Assembly (NCBI GenBank): GCA_003248775.1
Contig: QFQX01000003.1
Coordinates: forward strand, 62,001 to 126,000
DNA length: 64,000 nt
Origin: Shinella sp.
GTDB taxonomy: Bacteria; Pseudomonadota; Alphaproteobacteria; Rhizobiales; Rhizobiaceae
Direction of reading: 5' to 3'
Shown here: positions 1 to 8,387 of the stretch, piece by piece
How the letters are laid out: each line of letters starts with the position of its first letter
Position numbering within the stretch: the first letter of the stretch is position 1
Program-made: the position numbers and the translations under genes
The notes under the pieces: generated by a model
What the model was told of the DNA's origin: nothing
What the model saw: the letters and a program-made list of their open reading frames with translations, nothing else
Databases searched by the model: none

Positions 1-6
1 TTTCCG

Positions 7-816
7 TCACCCGATTCCATCGGGGATAACCTCCACGGGTCGATGCTCGGCATCGACGGCGACCATGACGAAAAGCCCTTTCGCCGTCTGGCGACGAAGC
101 CCGGTCAACAGTTCCTCGGACCACAATTCTACCCCGATCCGCATCGACGAACGGCCTGTGGAAACGACCCGCGCGACCACCTCGACGATGGAGCCCAGCC
201 GGATCGGATAGTGGAAATCGATACGCTCGGACGACGCGAGCACGGTCTGCCTTCGACTATGGCGCGAGGCGGCGACGAAGGCTGCCTTGGTCATGAAGGC
301 AAGTGCGTCGCCACCGAACATCGAACCGGAACTGTTGGTCTGATCGGCGAAGACGACATCCGCCATGCGAACCTCGCCATCGGCCTCCGTCGGATGGCTG
401 GTCGGCAGCGGCGGCAGCGTCCACCCTTCACCCCCGTCAGCCCCCGGCACCGCGACCATGTGGAAGACGCCGCGCGTGCAGACCTGTCGCTCGCTGGCAA
501 GGATGCTTTCCGCCACCATTTCCACTTCCACCGTCAGGGAACGTCGTCCCGCCCAGACAGGCATGGCCGTGAACGAGACGATCTCGCCGATATGCGCGGG
601 TTTCCTGATATCCACCCGCTCGCAGGATGCGGTGACGAAGGGCACGCGCCCATGACGCGTGGCCGCGACGAAGGCCACCCGGTCCATGAAGGCAAGACCG
701 GCCCCGCCGAACAGCGTGCCATGATGGTTGACCGCACCGGGAAAGACTACGTCGACGAGGGTGGTGGGAGCCGGCCCTCCGGCCGGCTCCCCTTCCGATG
801 GTGTTTCCCGCTTCAT
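7..816 (-). CDS. Double-hotdog acyl-CoA thioesterase family protein
   Basis: A 269-residue protein with two tandem hotdog domains of the YciA/cytosolic acyl-CoA hydrolase type, expected to hydrolyse acyl-CoA to free acid and CoA in the cytoplasm. The first domain (about residues 20-130) keeps the active-site pattern NHHGTLFGG followed by AFMD. The second (about 150-260) has NSSGSMFGG followed by AFMT, so its acidic residue is missing and one half may be only structural. The open frame extends upstream into metE, but the ATG at 816 overlaps the metE stop as ATGA, which implies translational coupling and decides the start. It should therefore be made with MetE under the same B12 riboswitch. The substrate is not predictable from sequence. 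Confidence 0.8.
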   Translation of the reverse strand: MKRETPSEGEPAGGPAPTTLVDVVFPGAVNHHGTLFGGAGLAFMDRVAFVAATRHGRVPFVTASCERVDIRKPAHIGEIVSFTAMPVWAGRRSLTVEVEMVAESILASERQVCTRGVFHMVAVPGADGGEGWTLPPLPTSHPTEADGEVRMADVVFADQTNSSGSMFGGDALAFMTKAAFVAASRHSRRQTVLASSERIDFHYPIRLGSIVEVVARVVSTGRSSMRIGVELWSEELLTGLRRQTAKGLFVMVAVDAEHRPVEVIPDGIG

Positions 817-3158
817 GCGATCACCCTCCAGCCATCGCTCTCGGCAAGCCGTTGGCGAAGCTGCCGCGCCGCCTGCACCATGTTCGCAAGCGCCGGCTTC
901 ACCTCTTCCCAACGACGCGTCTTCAGGCCGCAATCGGGATTGATCCAGAGCTGGGAGGGATCGAGGCGGGCAGAGGCAGCCTCGATCAATTCGACGATTT
1001 CCTCAACCGTCGGCACGCGCGGAGAATGGATGTCGTAGACACCGGGTCCGATCTCGTTCGGATAGCGCTTGTCCGCGAAGACATCGAGGAGCTCCATTTT
1101 GGAACGTGACGTCTCGATCGAGATCACATCGGCATCCATCGCGACGATAGCGTCCATGATGTCGTTGAACTCGGAATAGCACATATGCGTGTGGATCTGG
1201 GTGCGATCGGCCACGCCCGAGGCGGAAAGGCGGAAGCTCTCCGTGGCCCAGCCGAGATAAGCCTGCCAGTCCCTGCGCCGCAGCGGCAAGCCCTCACGAA
1301 GCGCCGGCTCGTCGATCTGGATGATCGCGATACCCGCCTTTTCCAGATCCTGCACTTCGTCGCGGATAGCGAGCGAAATCTGACGGCACACGACATCACG
1401 CGGAATATCGTCCCGCACGAAGGACCATTGCAGCATGGTCACCGGCCCCGTCAGCATGCCCTTCATCGGCTTGGACGTCTTCGACTGCGCAAACACCGCC
1501 CAATCGACCGTCATGGGGCGCGGCCGCGAGACGTCTCCATAGATGACAGGAGGACGGACGCAACGGGAACCGTAGCTCTGGACCCAGCCGTTCCTGGTAA
1601 AGGCATAGCCGTCCATCTGCTCGGCAAAATACTGGACCATGTCGTTACGCTCGAACTCGCCATGCACGAGAACGTCGATGCCGACATCCTCCTGCCACCG
1701 GATCGCGCTTTCCGTCTCGCGCTCAAGGAAGGCCTTGTAGTCGATATAGGAAAGCTCGCCCTTGAGGTGGGCAGAGCGCGCCCGCCGCACCTCCGTCGTC
1801 TGCGGGAACGAACCAATGGTGGTGGTCGGCAGGACCGGCAGATGCAGATGGTGCTGCTGCACGGCGCGGCGAGCGGCGTAAGGACGTGTCCGCTGCATCA
1901 TGTCGCGCGAAACAGCAAGCAGCCTTCCCTCGACCAGCGGGTCATGCACCTTGCGGGAGGTCCGCCGTGTTCGCGCGCTCCGGCTGGATGCCGCGATCTT
2001 TACCTCGACGGCCGGCCGGTTTCCGGAAAGCGCCTCTTTAAGCACCGCAAGCTCATCCAGCTTTTCCGAAGCAAAAGCGAGCGAGGCGCGCAATTCGAGA
2101 TCGAGCGCGGTTTCGTCGGAGAGATCGAAGGGCAGATGAAGCAGCGAGCAGGATGGCGCGATCTGCAGAAGACCGGGCGCGCGCCCGGCAACCAGCGGTT
2201 CGATGCGCTGCACCACCTCTTCGAGATCGGCCCGCCATATATTGCGGCCATCGATCAGCCCGAGGGACAGGAGGAGGCCAGCCGGCGCATCCCCAGCAAT
2301 TGCCGCGAGTTCCTCACCCCCGCGAATGCCATCCAGATGCAGGCCGGCGACGGGAAGCGACAATGCCGTATCGCGATTGTCCCCGAGCGGGCCGTAATAG
2401 CTGGCAACCAGAATGGAAAGCCCCGGAACCGCCTCGGCAAAGGCGTTGTAGGCGCGCACGAGACTGTCACGTTCCTTGTCCGTCAGGTCGAGTGCAAGGC
2501 AGGGTTCGTCGATCTGCACCCAATCGGCCCCGGCCTCCTGCAACTCGACAAGGATCTTGCGATAGACTGGCAACAACCTGTCGAGCAGATCGACGGGATC
2601 AGAACCGTCCCGCGCCTTGCCGAGCTTCAGGAACGTCACCGGCCCTAGGATTACCGGCCGGGTGTGAATGCCGATGGCCCGGGCTTCAAGGAAAGCCTCA
2701 AGCGGGCGGTTTCCCGTCAGGATGAAGCCCTGCCCGGCACTGAATTCCGGCACCAGATAGTGGTAGTTCGTATCGAACCACTTGGTCATTTCCAGCGCGG
2801 AATGCGGCTCGCCATGAGTACTGCCGCAGCCGCACGCCGCCTCGCCCTGCGAGCCCCGCGCCAGCGCAAAATAGGTGTCGAGACCGACATGACCGCCGGT
2901 CCAGCCATAGCCATCCGGAATGGCGCCGACCATGACGGCCGTATCCAGAACATGATCGTAGAAGGAAAAATCGTTCGAAGGGATCGCATCGATCCCCTTT
3001 TCCTGCTGGAGTTTCCAGTGCTTCGCCCGAAGCGTTCCGGCCGTTTCCAGCAGGGTTTGTGCGTCGCTCTTTCCCGACCAATAGGCTTCCAGCGCGAACT
3101 TCAGTTCACGATGCTTGCCGATTCTTGGAAATCCGAGATTTGCAGTCTTGATGCTCAT
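813..3158 (-). CDS. metE: Cobalamin-independent methionine synthase MetE
   Basis: Transfers the methyl group of 5-methyltetrahydropteroyl-triglutamate to homocysteine, the last step of methionine synthesis, without B12. The 781-residue protein has the family N-terminus (ANLGFPRIG), the duplicated barrel architecture and, in the C-terminal half, the zinc ligands: HTHMCYSEF supplies His and Cys, and NPDCGLKTR supplies the second Cys. The start is set at 3158 because the conserved N-terminus begins there; the open frame continues 28 codons upstream into the leader. A cobalamin riboswitch precedes it, fitting an isozyme needed only when B12-dependent MetH cannot work. Its stop overlaps the thioesterase start. 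Confidence 0.97.
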   Translation of the reverse strand: MSIKTANLGFPRIGKHRELKFALEAYWSGKSDAQTLLETAGTLRAKHWKLQQEKGIDAIPSNDFSFYDHVLDTAVMVGAIPDGYGWTGGHVGLDTYFALARGSQGEAACGCGSTHGEPHSALEMTKWFDTNYHYLVPEFSAGQGFILTGNRPLEAFLEARAIGIHTRPVILGPVTFLKLGKARDGSDPVDLLDRLLPVYRKILVELQEAGADWVQIDEPCLALDLTDKERDSLVRAYNAFAEAVPGLSILVASYYGPLGDNRDTALSLPVAGLHLDGIRGGEELAAIAGDAPAGLLLSLGLIDGRNIWRADLEEVVQRIEPLVAGRAPGLLQIAPSCSLLHLPFDLSDETALDLELRASLAFASEKLDELAVLKEALSGNRPAVEVKIAASSRSARTRRTSRKVHDPLVEGRLLAVSRDMMQRTRPYAARRAVQQHHLHLPVLPTTTIGSFPQTTEVRRARSAHLKGELSYIDYKAFLERETESAIRWQEDVGIDVLVHGEFERNDMVQYFAEQMDGYAFTRNGWVQSYGSRCVRPPVIYGDVSRPRPMTVDWAVFAQSKTSKPMKGMLTGPVTMLQWSFVRDDIPRDVVCRQISLAIRDEVQDLEKAGIAIIQIDEPALREGLPLRRRDWQAYLGWATESFRLSASGVADRTQIHTHMCYSEFNDIMDAIVAMDADVISIETSRSKMELLDVFADKRYPNEIGPGVYDIHSPRVPTVEEIVELIEAASARLDPSQLWINPDCGLKTRRWEEVKPALANMVQAARQLRQRLAESDGWRVIA

Positions 3159-3271
3159 TTCCTTGACCCCGAAGGTTGTGGGCAAGGCATTGGCGAGCGC
3201 GATGCGACAGGCATGCGGATGCGCCGTTCGCAAAAGCGGCACACCGGGACACCCCGCCCGTGGACGTTATC

Positions 3272-3445
3272 TATCGCGGCAGGTCTCCTGGCTTGCGGGT
3301 CACAGCCGGCATCCGTCTTCCCGAGGCGTCTTCCTCAGTGACATAATGGATGCAAGCTCACCGCCTACAGTTGCGGGGGCAGCTTCGGCATGGGTGCCCA
3401 AAAGCACCGTCACCGTATTCCCTCTTAGCTCCGGATCATACGATC
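3272..3445 (-). ncRNA. Cobalamin riboswitch upstream of metE
   Basis: Read on the minus strand, this leader has the diagnostic B12 box AGCCAGGAGACCTGCC at 3293-3278, the conserved CCCGCAACTG core within 3380-3364, and an upstream GAGGGAATACGG segment near 3412-3426. Order and spacing match the adenosylcobalamin class. It ends about 115 nt before the metE ATG, leaving room for an expression platform. Cobalamin binding is expected to lower expression of metE and the coupled thioesterase gene. The outer boundaries are approximate. Confidence 0.95.
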
Positions 3446-3488
3446 CGCAGAACCACGATAACTTCACCATGACGGACCGGGCAGTCAT

Positions 3489-3517
3489 CGTCAAGGGATA
3501 TAAAGATATCTTTATAT
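3489..3517 (-). promoter_or_regulatory. Perfect 20-bp palindrome and -35-like box upstream of metE
   Basis: Positions 3498-3517 form a perfect inverted repeat, half-site ATATAAAGAT followed by its exact inverse. A minus-strand TTGACG lies next to it at 3494-3489, pointing toward the riboswitch; the expected -10 around 3466-3471 is poor. Placement suggests an operator at the metE promoter. From memory it resembles the operator assigned to the ArsR-family SahR-type regulator of the methionine cycle in alphaproteobacteria; that assignment is inference. Confidence 0.6.
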
Positions 3518-3562
3518 GAAAGATCTCAAACAATACGTACCCGGCTGCGATGCGAAAGACCG

Positions 3563-4354
3563 TTACCCGTCATTTTCAGGACGCTTGCAGGAGAGGATAA
3601 AACGCCGGTAAAGCAAGGTTCTCAGCCTGTTTCTGAGATCGGCGGTCGCCCGCTGCGCCGCCGCGATCGGAGCGTGGGACCCGATCTCGATATCCGTGAA
3701 ACCCGCAGCATCGAGAAGCGGCGCAAGACGCTCGACTGTAAGCCCTTCGCCAAATGGCAGTCGCCGCATGATGTCCGCATGCCGGTCGCTCATCGCCCCA
3801 TCGTAATGCGGATCAGCGCCGGCAACGCGGTCGATCAGCTTGATCGCGCCGGAGACGATCCGCCCCAGAGAAGTCGGGGCCGCCCAGTTGCCGTCGAAGA
3901 TCAGCAGCCTTCCGCCCGGCTTCAATACCCGGAACCACTCCGCAAAGGCCTGTTGCGGTTCCGTGAGCGTCCAGACCAGATGGCGGCAAACGACCGCATC
4001 ATAAGTTTCGTCCGGCTCCATGGTCTGTTCGGCATCGGCAAGGATGAAACGCACCCCCGCCCTGCCCGCATGTTTGCGGCGGGCGACACCGATCATGGCC
4101 TCGGAAAAATCGAGGCCCGTGACATCATGGCCAAGCGAAAGCAGGACGTTCGTCACCTCGCCCGTACCGGACGCCAGCTCCAGCACCTTCCGCGGTTCAG
4201 AACCGAGACGCTGGCGGACCGCATTCGCCCAGGCGTCGAGTTCGGGACCGGGCGGAATGCGATGGCCGAAGGCGAGATCGAAGGTTTCCGAACGCTTCGA
4301 CCAGTAATCGCGGATGTCTTCCTTGAGGTGATGGTTAGAAGGCTCCCGGCTCAT
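3563..4354 (-). CDS. Class I SAM-dependent methyltransferase in the B12-transport operon
   Basis: A 263-residue Rossmann-fold methyltransferase. Motif I is LELASGTGEVT (about residue 60), an acidic residue follows at the next strand (GLDFSEAMI), and LKPGGRLLIFDG is the post-motif strand. There is no signal peptide, so it is cytoplasmic. It is the last of five genes, overlapping the cupredoxin gene by ATGA, and should share the B12 riboswitch at 7.8-8.0 kb. The family includes small-molecule methylases such as UbiE/BioC relatives; the substrate cannot be told. Context suggests a role with imported corrinoid or a related metallated ring. Confidence 0.8.
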   Translation of the reverse strand: MSREPSNHHLKEDIRDYWSKRSETFDLAFGHRIPPGPELDAWANAVRQRLGSEPRKVLELASGTGEVTNVLLSLGHDVTGLDFSEAMIGVARRKHAGRAGVRFILADAEQTMEPDETYDAVVCRHLVWTLTEPQQAFAEWFRVLKPGGRLLIFDGNWAAPTSLGRIVSGAIKLIDRVAGADPHYDGAMSDRHADIMRRLPFGEGLTVERLAPLLDAAGFTDIEIGSHAPIAAAQRATADLRNRLRTLLYRRFILSCKRPENDG

Positions 4355-4794
4355 GGCGAGGTCTTGCCAGTCGCGCTGTCAAACAGGGCGTTCATGCGCG
4401 GTCTGGCCCGCTCCGGAATATCGATCTGGCGATATTGCTCCGGCAGTTCGGCCTCGCCGACCTTGATCAGCATCACCATGCCCATGCCGAAATGCGGCGA
4501 GCATTTGATGCCGTAAAAGCCCGACTGGTCGAAACCGACCTCGATCTCTTCGTTGATCTTGCCCTTGAAGCCCGGATAGCCCTCCGGCACCATCCCGTCG
4601 ATGGTCGCGGCATTGTGGCTCTTGTTGGTCGCGATGAATTTCACCCTGTCGCCCGGCTGGACATACAGGAAATCGGGTTCGAACACCATCGACCCCTTCT
4701 CTCCGCGGTTCATCATCTTCACCTCGAAAGTCTCGGCGAAGGCCGGAGCAGCGAAGGCGATAGAAGCCGCCAGAACGAGGAAATATGTTTTCAT
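4351..4794 (-). CDS. Pseudoazurin-like cupredoxin (periplasmic blue copper protein)
   Basis: A 147-residue secreted electron carrier. A signal peptide of about 20 residues (cleavage after AFA) is followed by a cupredoxin fold with all four type 1 copper ligands in pseudoazurin spacing: His60 (KSHNAAT), Cys98, His101 and Met106 (CSPHFGMGM). Classical pseudoazurins feed electrons to nitrite or nitrous-oxide reductase, but none of those genes is nearby. Here it lies between the ATPase gene of a B12-type importer and a methyltransferase gene, overlapping both by 4 bp, so co-translation under the cobalamin riboswitch is likely. A link to handling the imported cofactor in the periplasm is inference. 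Confidence 0.88.
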   Translation of the reverse strand: MKTYFLVLAASIAFAAPAFAETFEVKMMNRGEKGSMVFEPDFLYVQPGDRVKFIATNKSHNAATIDGMVPEGYPGFKGKINEEIEVGFDQSGFYGIKCSPHFGMGMVMLIKVGEAELPEQYRQIDIPERARPRMNALFDSATGKTSP

Positions 4795-5576
4795 GAAACG
4801 AGGGCTTTCTCTTTTTCGGGGCGCAGGTAGCGGATGGAACAGCCATCCACGCCATGCCGGTCGATGGCGACGTCCACACCGAAGACATCGCGGATTCGCG
4901 TCGGCGTTAGCACCTCGCTGGGCGTGCTGAGCGCGATCAGCTGACCGGAATGCATGACGGCGATGCGGTCGCAGAACATGGCCGCGTGATTAAGGTCGTG
5001 AAGGGCCGCCACCACGGTCAGTTCCTGGCGACAGACGAGATCGAGCAAGCCGATCTGGTGGCCGATATCGAGATGATTGGTCGGCTCGTCGAGAAGCAGG
5101 ATACCCGGCTCCTGGGCAAGCGCGCGGCCGATATGCAGCCGCTGGCGTTCACCGCCGGAAAGCGTGTGCCAAGACCGGTCGGCAAGATGGGTCATGTCGA
5201 CATTGGCAAGCGCGGTATCGACGATTGCCGCATCCTTCGCCGACCATGGCGACAGGGCACCCAGATAGGGCGTGCGCCCGAGTTCCACGGCCTGCCGGGC
5301 AGTGATCCGCTCGCCCGTTTCCGCCTGCTGTTCCACCAGCGCCAAACGCCGGGCGACTTCGCGCCGTCCGAGCGCGTCGATCGGCACGCCGTCGAGGAGG
5401 ATGTCTCCCGACTTCGGCTTCCGGATGCCGGCGAGCAAGGCCATAAGGCTCGTCTTGCCGGAGCCATTCGGCCCGATGATGCCGAGAAATTCACCCGCGC
5501 GGACATCGAGCGTGACATTTTTCAGGATCGGGACATTGCCGACACCCCATGAGACGTTTCTGGCCGAAAGCGTCAT
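4791..5576 (-). CDS. btuD: BtuD/FecE-type ABC transporter ATPase
   Basis: The 261-residue nucleotide-binding subunit of a type II importer for B12, siderophore or haem. Visible motifs are Walker A GPNGSGKTS (about residue 36), Q-loop EQQAE, signature LSGGERQR, Walker B ILLLDEPTNHLD and the switch histidine in ALHDLNHA. It overlaps the permease gene upstream and the cupredoxin gene downstream by ATGA each. The cobalamin riboswitch ahead of the operon points to cobalamin or another corrinoid as substrate, hence the symbol; the family alone cannot separate B12 from ferric chelates. Confidence 0.88.
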   Translation of the reverse strand: MTLSARNVSWGVGNVPILKNVTLDVRAGEFLGIIGPNGSGKTSLMALLAGIRKPKSGDILLDGVPIDALGRREVARRLALVEQQAETGERITARQAVELGRTPYLGALSPWSAKDAAIVDTALANVDMTHLADRSWHTLSGGERQRLHIGRALAQEPGILLLDEPTNHLDIGHQIGLLDLVCRQELTVVAALHDLNHAAMFCDRIAVMHSGQLIALSTPSEVLTPTRIRDVFGVDVAIDRHGVDGCSIRYLRPEKEKALVS

Positions 5577-6601
5577 GTCCGTCCCCTCTTCTGGCCGAGG
5601 ATGAAGGCGAAGGCCGGCGCTCCGACCAGCGCCGTGATGACGCCGATGGGCAGGACCTGCCCGGTGATCAGGATGCGCGAGAGAATGTCGGCGCCGATCA
5701 TGAACACCGCGCCGATCAGCGCCGCTGCGGGCAGAAGCACGCCATGGCGAACCCCGACCACCATCCGCGCCGCATGCGGGATGACGAGACCGACAAAACC
5801 GATCGAACCGACGATGGACACCATGACGGCCGTCATCATCGCGGAAACGCCAACGAGGGCGAGATAGGTGCGACGAACCGAGATCCCGAGCGATGCAGCG
5901 GATTCAGCTCCGAAGGTGAACGCGTCGAGCGCACGCGCATGCCAGAGACAGACGACGAGACCGGCAAGCGTCGCGGGAATGGCAAGCCATGCATCCGGCC
6001 AGCGTACGCCGGAGAGATTGCCGAGCAGCCAGAACATGATACCCCGCGCCTGTTCGGCGGTCGCAGCCTTGGTAACGATGAAAGAGGTGAGTGCGTTGAA
6101 AAGCTGCGATCCAGCCACCCCTGCGAGAATGATGGCTGCCGTCCCACGGCCCGCCTTCACCGCCAGAAGGCTGACGAGCGCGAAGGCGACGAGAGCACCG
6201 GCGAAAGCCCCCATCGGAAGGGTCAAAAAGCCCGCCCCGACACCCAGGATCGCAACGCTGACGGCACCGGTCGAAGCGCCAGCGGAGATGCCGAGGAGAT
6301 AGGGATCGGCGAGAGAATTGCGCAGCAACGATTGCAGCACGACGCCGGACAGCGACAGCGCCGCACCACAGCAGGCCGCGACGACGGCCCGGCTGAGACG
6401 ATAGCTCCAGACAATGCCCTCATCGATCGGCTCCAGCGGATAGCCCGCGCCCCACAGCCGGTTAGCCACGGTTTTCGCCACGGTATCGAGCGGAATTGCC
6501 GTCTCGCCGATTGCCGCGCCCAGCCAGAGCGCGGCAAGCAGGATGACGAGCGCGGCAAGAGCCGCGCCCGTTCGTCCGAAGCGTGTGATTGCAGATGTCA
6601 C
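5573..6601 (-). CDS. btuC: BtuC/FecCD-type ABC transporter permease
   Basis: A 342-residue inner-membrane permease with about ten hydrophobic helices and family signatures: YRLSRAVVAACCGAALSLSGVVLQSLLRNSLADPYLLG near residues 66-104 (the R..RA...GA.L...G...Q...RNPLA.P..LG pattern) and IGFVGLVIPHAARMVVG near 267-283. It forms the channel between the binding protein and the ATPase encoded on either side. The start overlaps the stop of the binding-protein gene by ATGA. Substrate inferred as cobalamin from the riboswitch. Confidence 0.88.
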   Translation of the reverse strand: MTSAITRFGRTGAALAALVILLAALWLGAAIGETAIPLDTVAKTVANRLWGAGYPLEPIDEGIVWSYRLSRAVVAACCGAALSLSGVVLQSLLRNSLADPYLLGISAGASTGAVSVAILGVGAGFLTLPMGAFAGALVAFALVSLLAVKAGRGTAAIILAGVAGSQLFNALTSFIVTKAATAEQARGIMFWLLGNLSGVRWPDAWLAIPATLAGLVVCLWHARALDAFTFGAESAASLGISVRRTYLALVGVSAMMTAVMVSIVGSIGFVGLVIPHAARMVVGVRHGVLLPAAALIGAVFMIGADILSRILITGQVLPIGVITALVGAPAFAFILGQKRGRT

Positions 6602-7635
6602 TTGCTCAGACCGGCAGCTTCGATGGCATCGGCAAGCGTCTCGATGCCCTCGATCGTACGGATCGTCGGGTTCATTGCCTGCGCATCCATGTCGAAGACA
6701 TGCCCGTTCTTCACCGCCGGCATCAGGCTCGCAACCGGATCGGTCTTCAGGAACTCGTGCTTCACGGCGACATCATCAGCCGGGAATCGGCGGCGGTCCA
6801 TCTTGCCGGCAACGATTATCGTCGGGTTGGCCTTGGCGATGGTTTCCCAACCGACCGTCGGCCACTCCTCATCGCTCTCGATGATGTTGCTGATACCGAG
6901 CGCAGACATGATATAGGCGGGAGCGCCCTTCTTGCCGGCGACATAGGGATCGACGTCCAATTCGGCGCTGGAGAACCAGAAGACGGCGGAAAGCTTGCCC
7001 TGTGCCGAAGCAATCTTGGCGCGGGCTGCATCCTCGCGCTTCTTCAGGTCGGCCACGACCTCCTCGCCCTTTGCCTCGACGTCGAAGATCTTCGCGAGGT
7101 CGCGCACTTCCTGATAGATCAGGTCCATGGTGAAGACCGCGTTGCGCACGCCATCGCCGCCGCCGGAATTGTCCTTGCCGATGCAATCGGCCGGCGAGGT
7201 GTAGACCGGAATGCCCAGTTCCTCGAATTGCTGCGGCGTTGCGACGATCCCTTCGGGACCGACATGCCACTGGAACTGCGCGGTGACGAGATCCGGCTTC
7301 TTCGCAACGACGCTTTCGAAGCTCGGATCGTTGTCGGCCAGCCGTTCGACCTTGGCATTCGCGCTTTCGTATCCTTCGAGCACCGGACCGATCCACACCG
7401 CGGTGCCGACCACCTTGTCCGCAAGGCCGAGGAGATAGAGGATCTCGGTGCTGCTCTGGCCGATGGAAACTGCCCGCGAGGGCGCCTTCTCGAAAGTGAC
7501 CTGGCGGCCGCAGTTTTCGAGCGTCAGCGGATAACTGGTTCCCGCTGCCATGGCATTGTGGAAAAAGCCGGAAGCGAGCAAGGACAGGACGCAAAGGCCC
7601 GAGCGCATCGGCCGCTTGAAAATGTTCTTCATCAT
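6598..7635 (-). CDS. btuF: BtuF/FecB-type periplasmic binding protein
   Basis: The 345-residue solute-binding subunit, first gene of the riboswitch operon. It has an N-terminal signal peptide (start at the double ATG near 7635 behind GGGGA, cleavage after AMA) and the two-lobe fold of the cobalamin/iron-chelate class, with recognisable segments SRAVSIGQSSTEILYLLGL and WPTVGWETIAKANPTIIV. The frame extends upstream to 7677, but the ATG at 7635 precedes a proper signal peptide and carries the ribosome site. Cobalamin is the best guess; no BtuB receptor gene is nearby. Confidence 0.85.
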   Translation of the reverse strand: MMKNIFKRPMRSGLCVLSLLASGFFHNAMAAGTSYPLTLENCGRQVTFEKAPSRAVSIGQSSTEILYLLGLADKVVGTAVWIGPVLEGYESANAKVERLADNDPSFESVVAKKPDLVTAQFQWHVGPEGIVATPQQFEELGIPVYTSPADCIGKDNSGGGDGVRNAVFTMDLIYQEVRDLAKIFDVEAKGEEVVADLKKREDAARAKIASAQGKLSAVFWFSSAELDVDPYVAGKKGAPAYIMSALGISNIIESDEEWPTVGWETIAKANPTIIVAGKMDRRRFPADDVAVKHEFLKTDPVASLMPAVKNGHVFDMDAQAMNPTIRTIEGIETLADAIEAAGLSK

Positions 7636-7837
7636 AATTCCCCGAAAAAGATGTGAGTGCCGGCCCGGGATGTGCATGCAGGACGGCGATGAGATCAGAA
7701 TGCCCGGCGGGCATTCCGGTCGGTCAAACGATCATCGGAATACGGGGAGTGCGAAACGTCGAAACGCAAATGAGCGACAGACATGAACATGGCATGCTCC
7801 TGTTCCGGGCTTCCCCGCCCGTGACGATGGATCGATT

Positions 7838-8045
7838 CTGACGGCAGGTCTCCTGGCTTACGGATATCTGTCGTCCATCTGCCTTCCCGCGCCCTTACGG
7901 CACAGTGGCATGACGCCCTTCGGCGTCACGAGGATGGACGGCAATCCGCTTACAGTTGCGGGGGCAGCCACGGTCTTGGTCCCTGTTTGGGTCCTCCGCA
8001 CCGTGTTCCCTATTAATCCCCTTGCTTTAAGCGCGGGGAACCGTC
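7838..8045 (-). ncRNA. Cobalamin riboswitch upstream of the btuFCD-like operon
   Basis: Minus-strand leader with the B12 box AGCCAGGAGACCTGCC at 7858-7843, the core GCCCCCGCAACTGTA at 7965-7951 and the upstream TAATAGGGAACACGG element near 8015-8001. All conserved blocks are in the right order. It lies about 200 nt before the binding-protein start and just after a promoter at 8053-8081. It should shut the importer, cupredoxin and methyltransferase genes down when cobalamin is plentiful. The span between riboswitch and start shows nothing else I can name. Confidence 0.96.
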
Positions 8046-8052
8046 GGCGCCC

Positions 8053-8081
8053 AGATAAGAGGCGGGACGACCCTGCGTCAA
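8053..8081 (-). promoter_or_regulatory. Sigma-70 type promoter for the B12-transport operon
   Basis: On the minus strand TTGACG (8081-8076) is followed after exactly 17 bp by TTATCT (8058-8053). Transcription would start near 8046, immediately before the first riboswitch element, which supports the assignment. Confidence 0.7.
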
Positions 8082-8387
8082 GCCGAAAGGTGGACGGTTT
8101 CACAATCGCAGTGCGACGGCGGACGGAGGATCTGTCATATTGGCTCCACAGGTTGCCATGGCTGAATATGTAATATTATTACATTCGTCAATCAAAAGTT
8201 ATGTAATAACATATCATATCGATGTACGCAGTCGTTCGCGCCGTGAGAGACATCGTGCCAGCAAACGTTGAACGAGCCGAAACTTATTTCGTCTAAATCT
8301 ACAAATTTAGTCTGATTGATCTCCCGCCACTCCCCATTGCCCCCTACTCTGATGAAAATGCCATTTATCAAGATTGGGGAGACCAAT
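8082..8387. promoter_or_regulatory. Intergenic region with clustered palindromes between btu-like and ssu-like operons
   Basis: AT-rich, no gene seen. At 8168-8184 there is a near-perfect palindrome, ATGTAATA, one base, then TATTACAT. A second ATGTAATA lies at 8201-8208, inside TATGT-AATA-ACATA. A further inverted repeat, CTAAAT with ATTTAG, spans 8293-8310. The elements sit between the outward-facing B12 promoter and the plus-strand transporter gene at 8388, so they may be operators for either. A strong ribosome site (GGGGAGA) precedes the ATG at 8388. Confidence 0.5.

Noticed and set aside
5549..6916. A 455-codon plus-strand frame opposite the btuC-like gene.
   Set aside because: Low-complexity Arg/Asp/Glu-rich translation, antisense to a clear permease gene; a composition shadow.
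7838..8045. The second cobalamin riboswitch might control the plus-strand sulfonate importer.
   Set aside because: The conserved B12 box and CCCGCAACTG core read correctly only on the minus strand, and a minus-strand promoter lies just before it.
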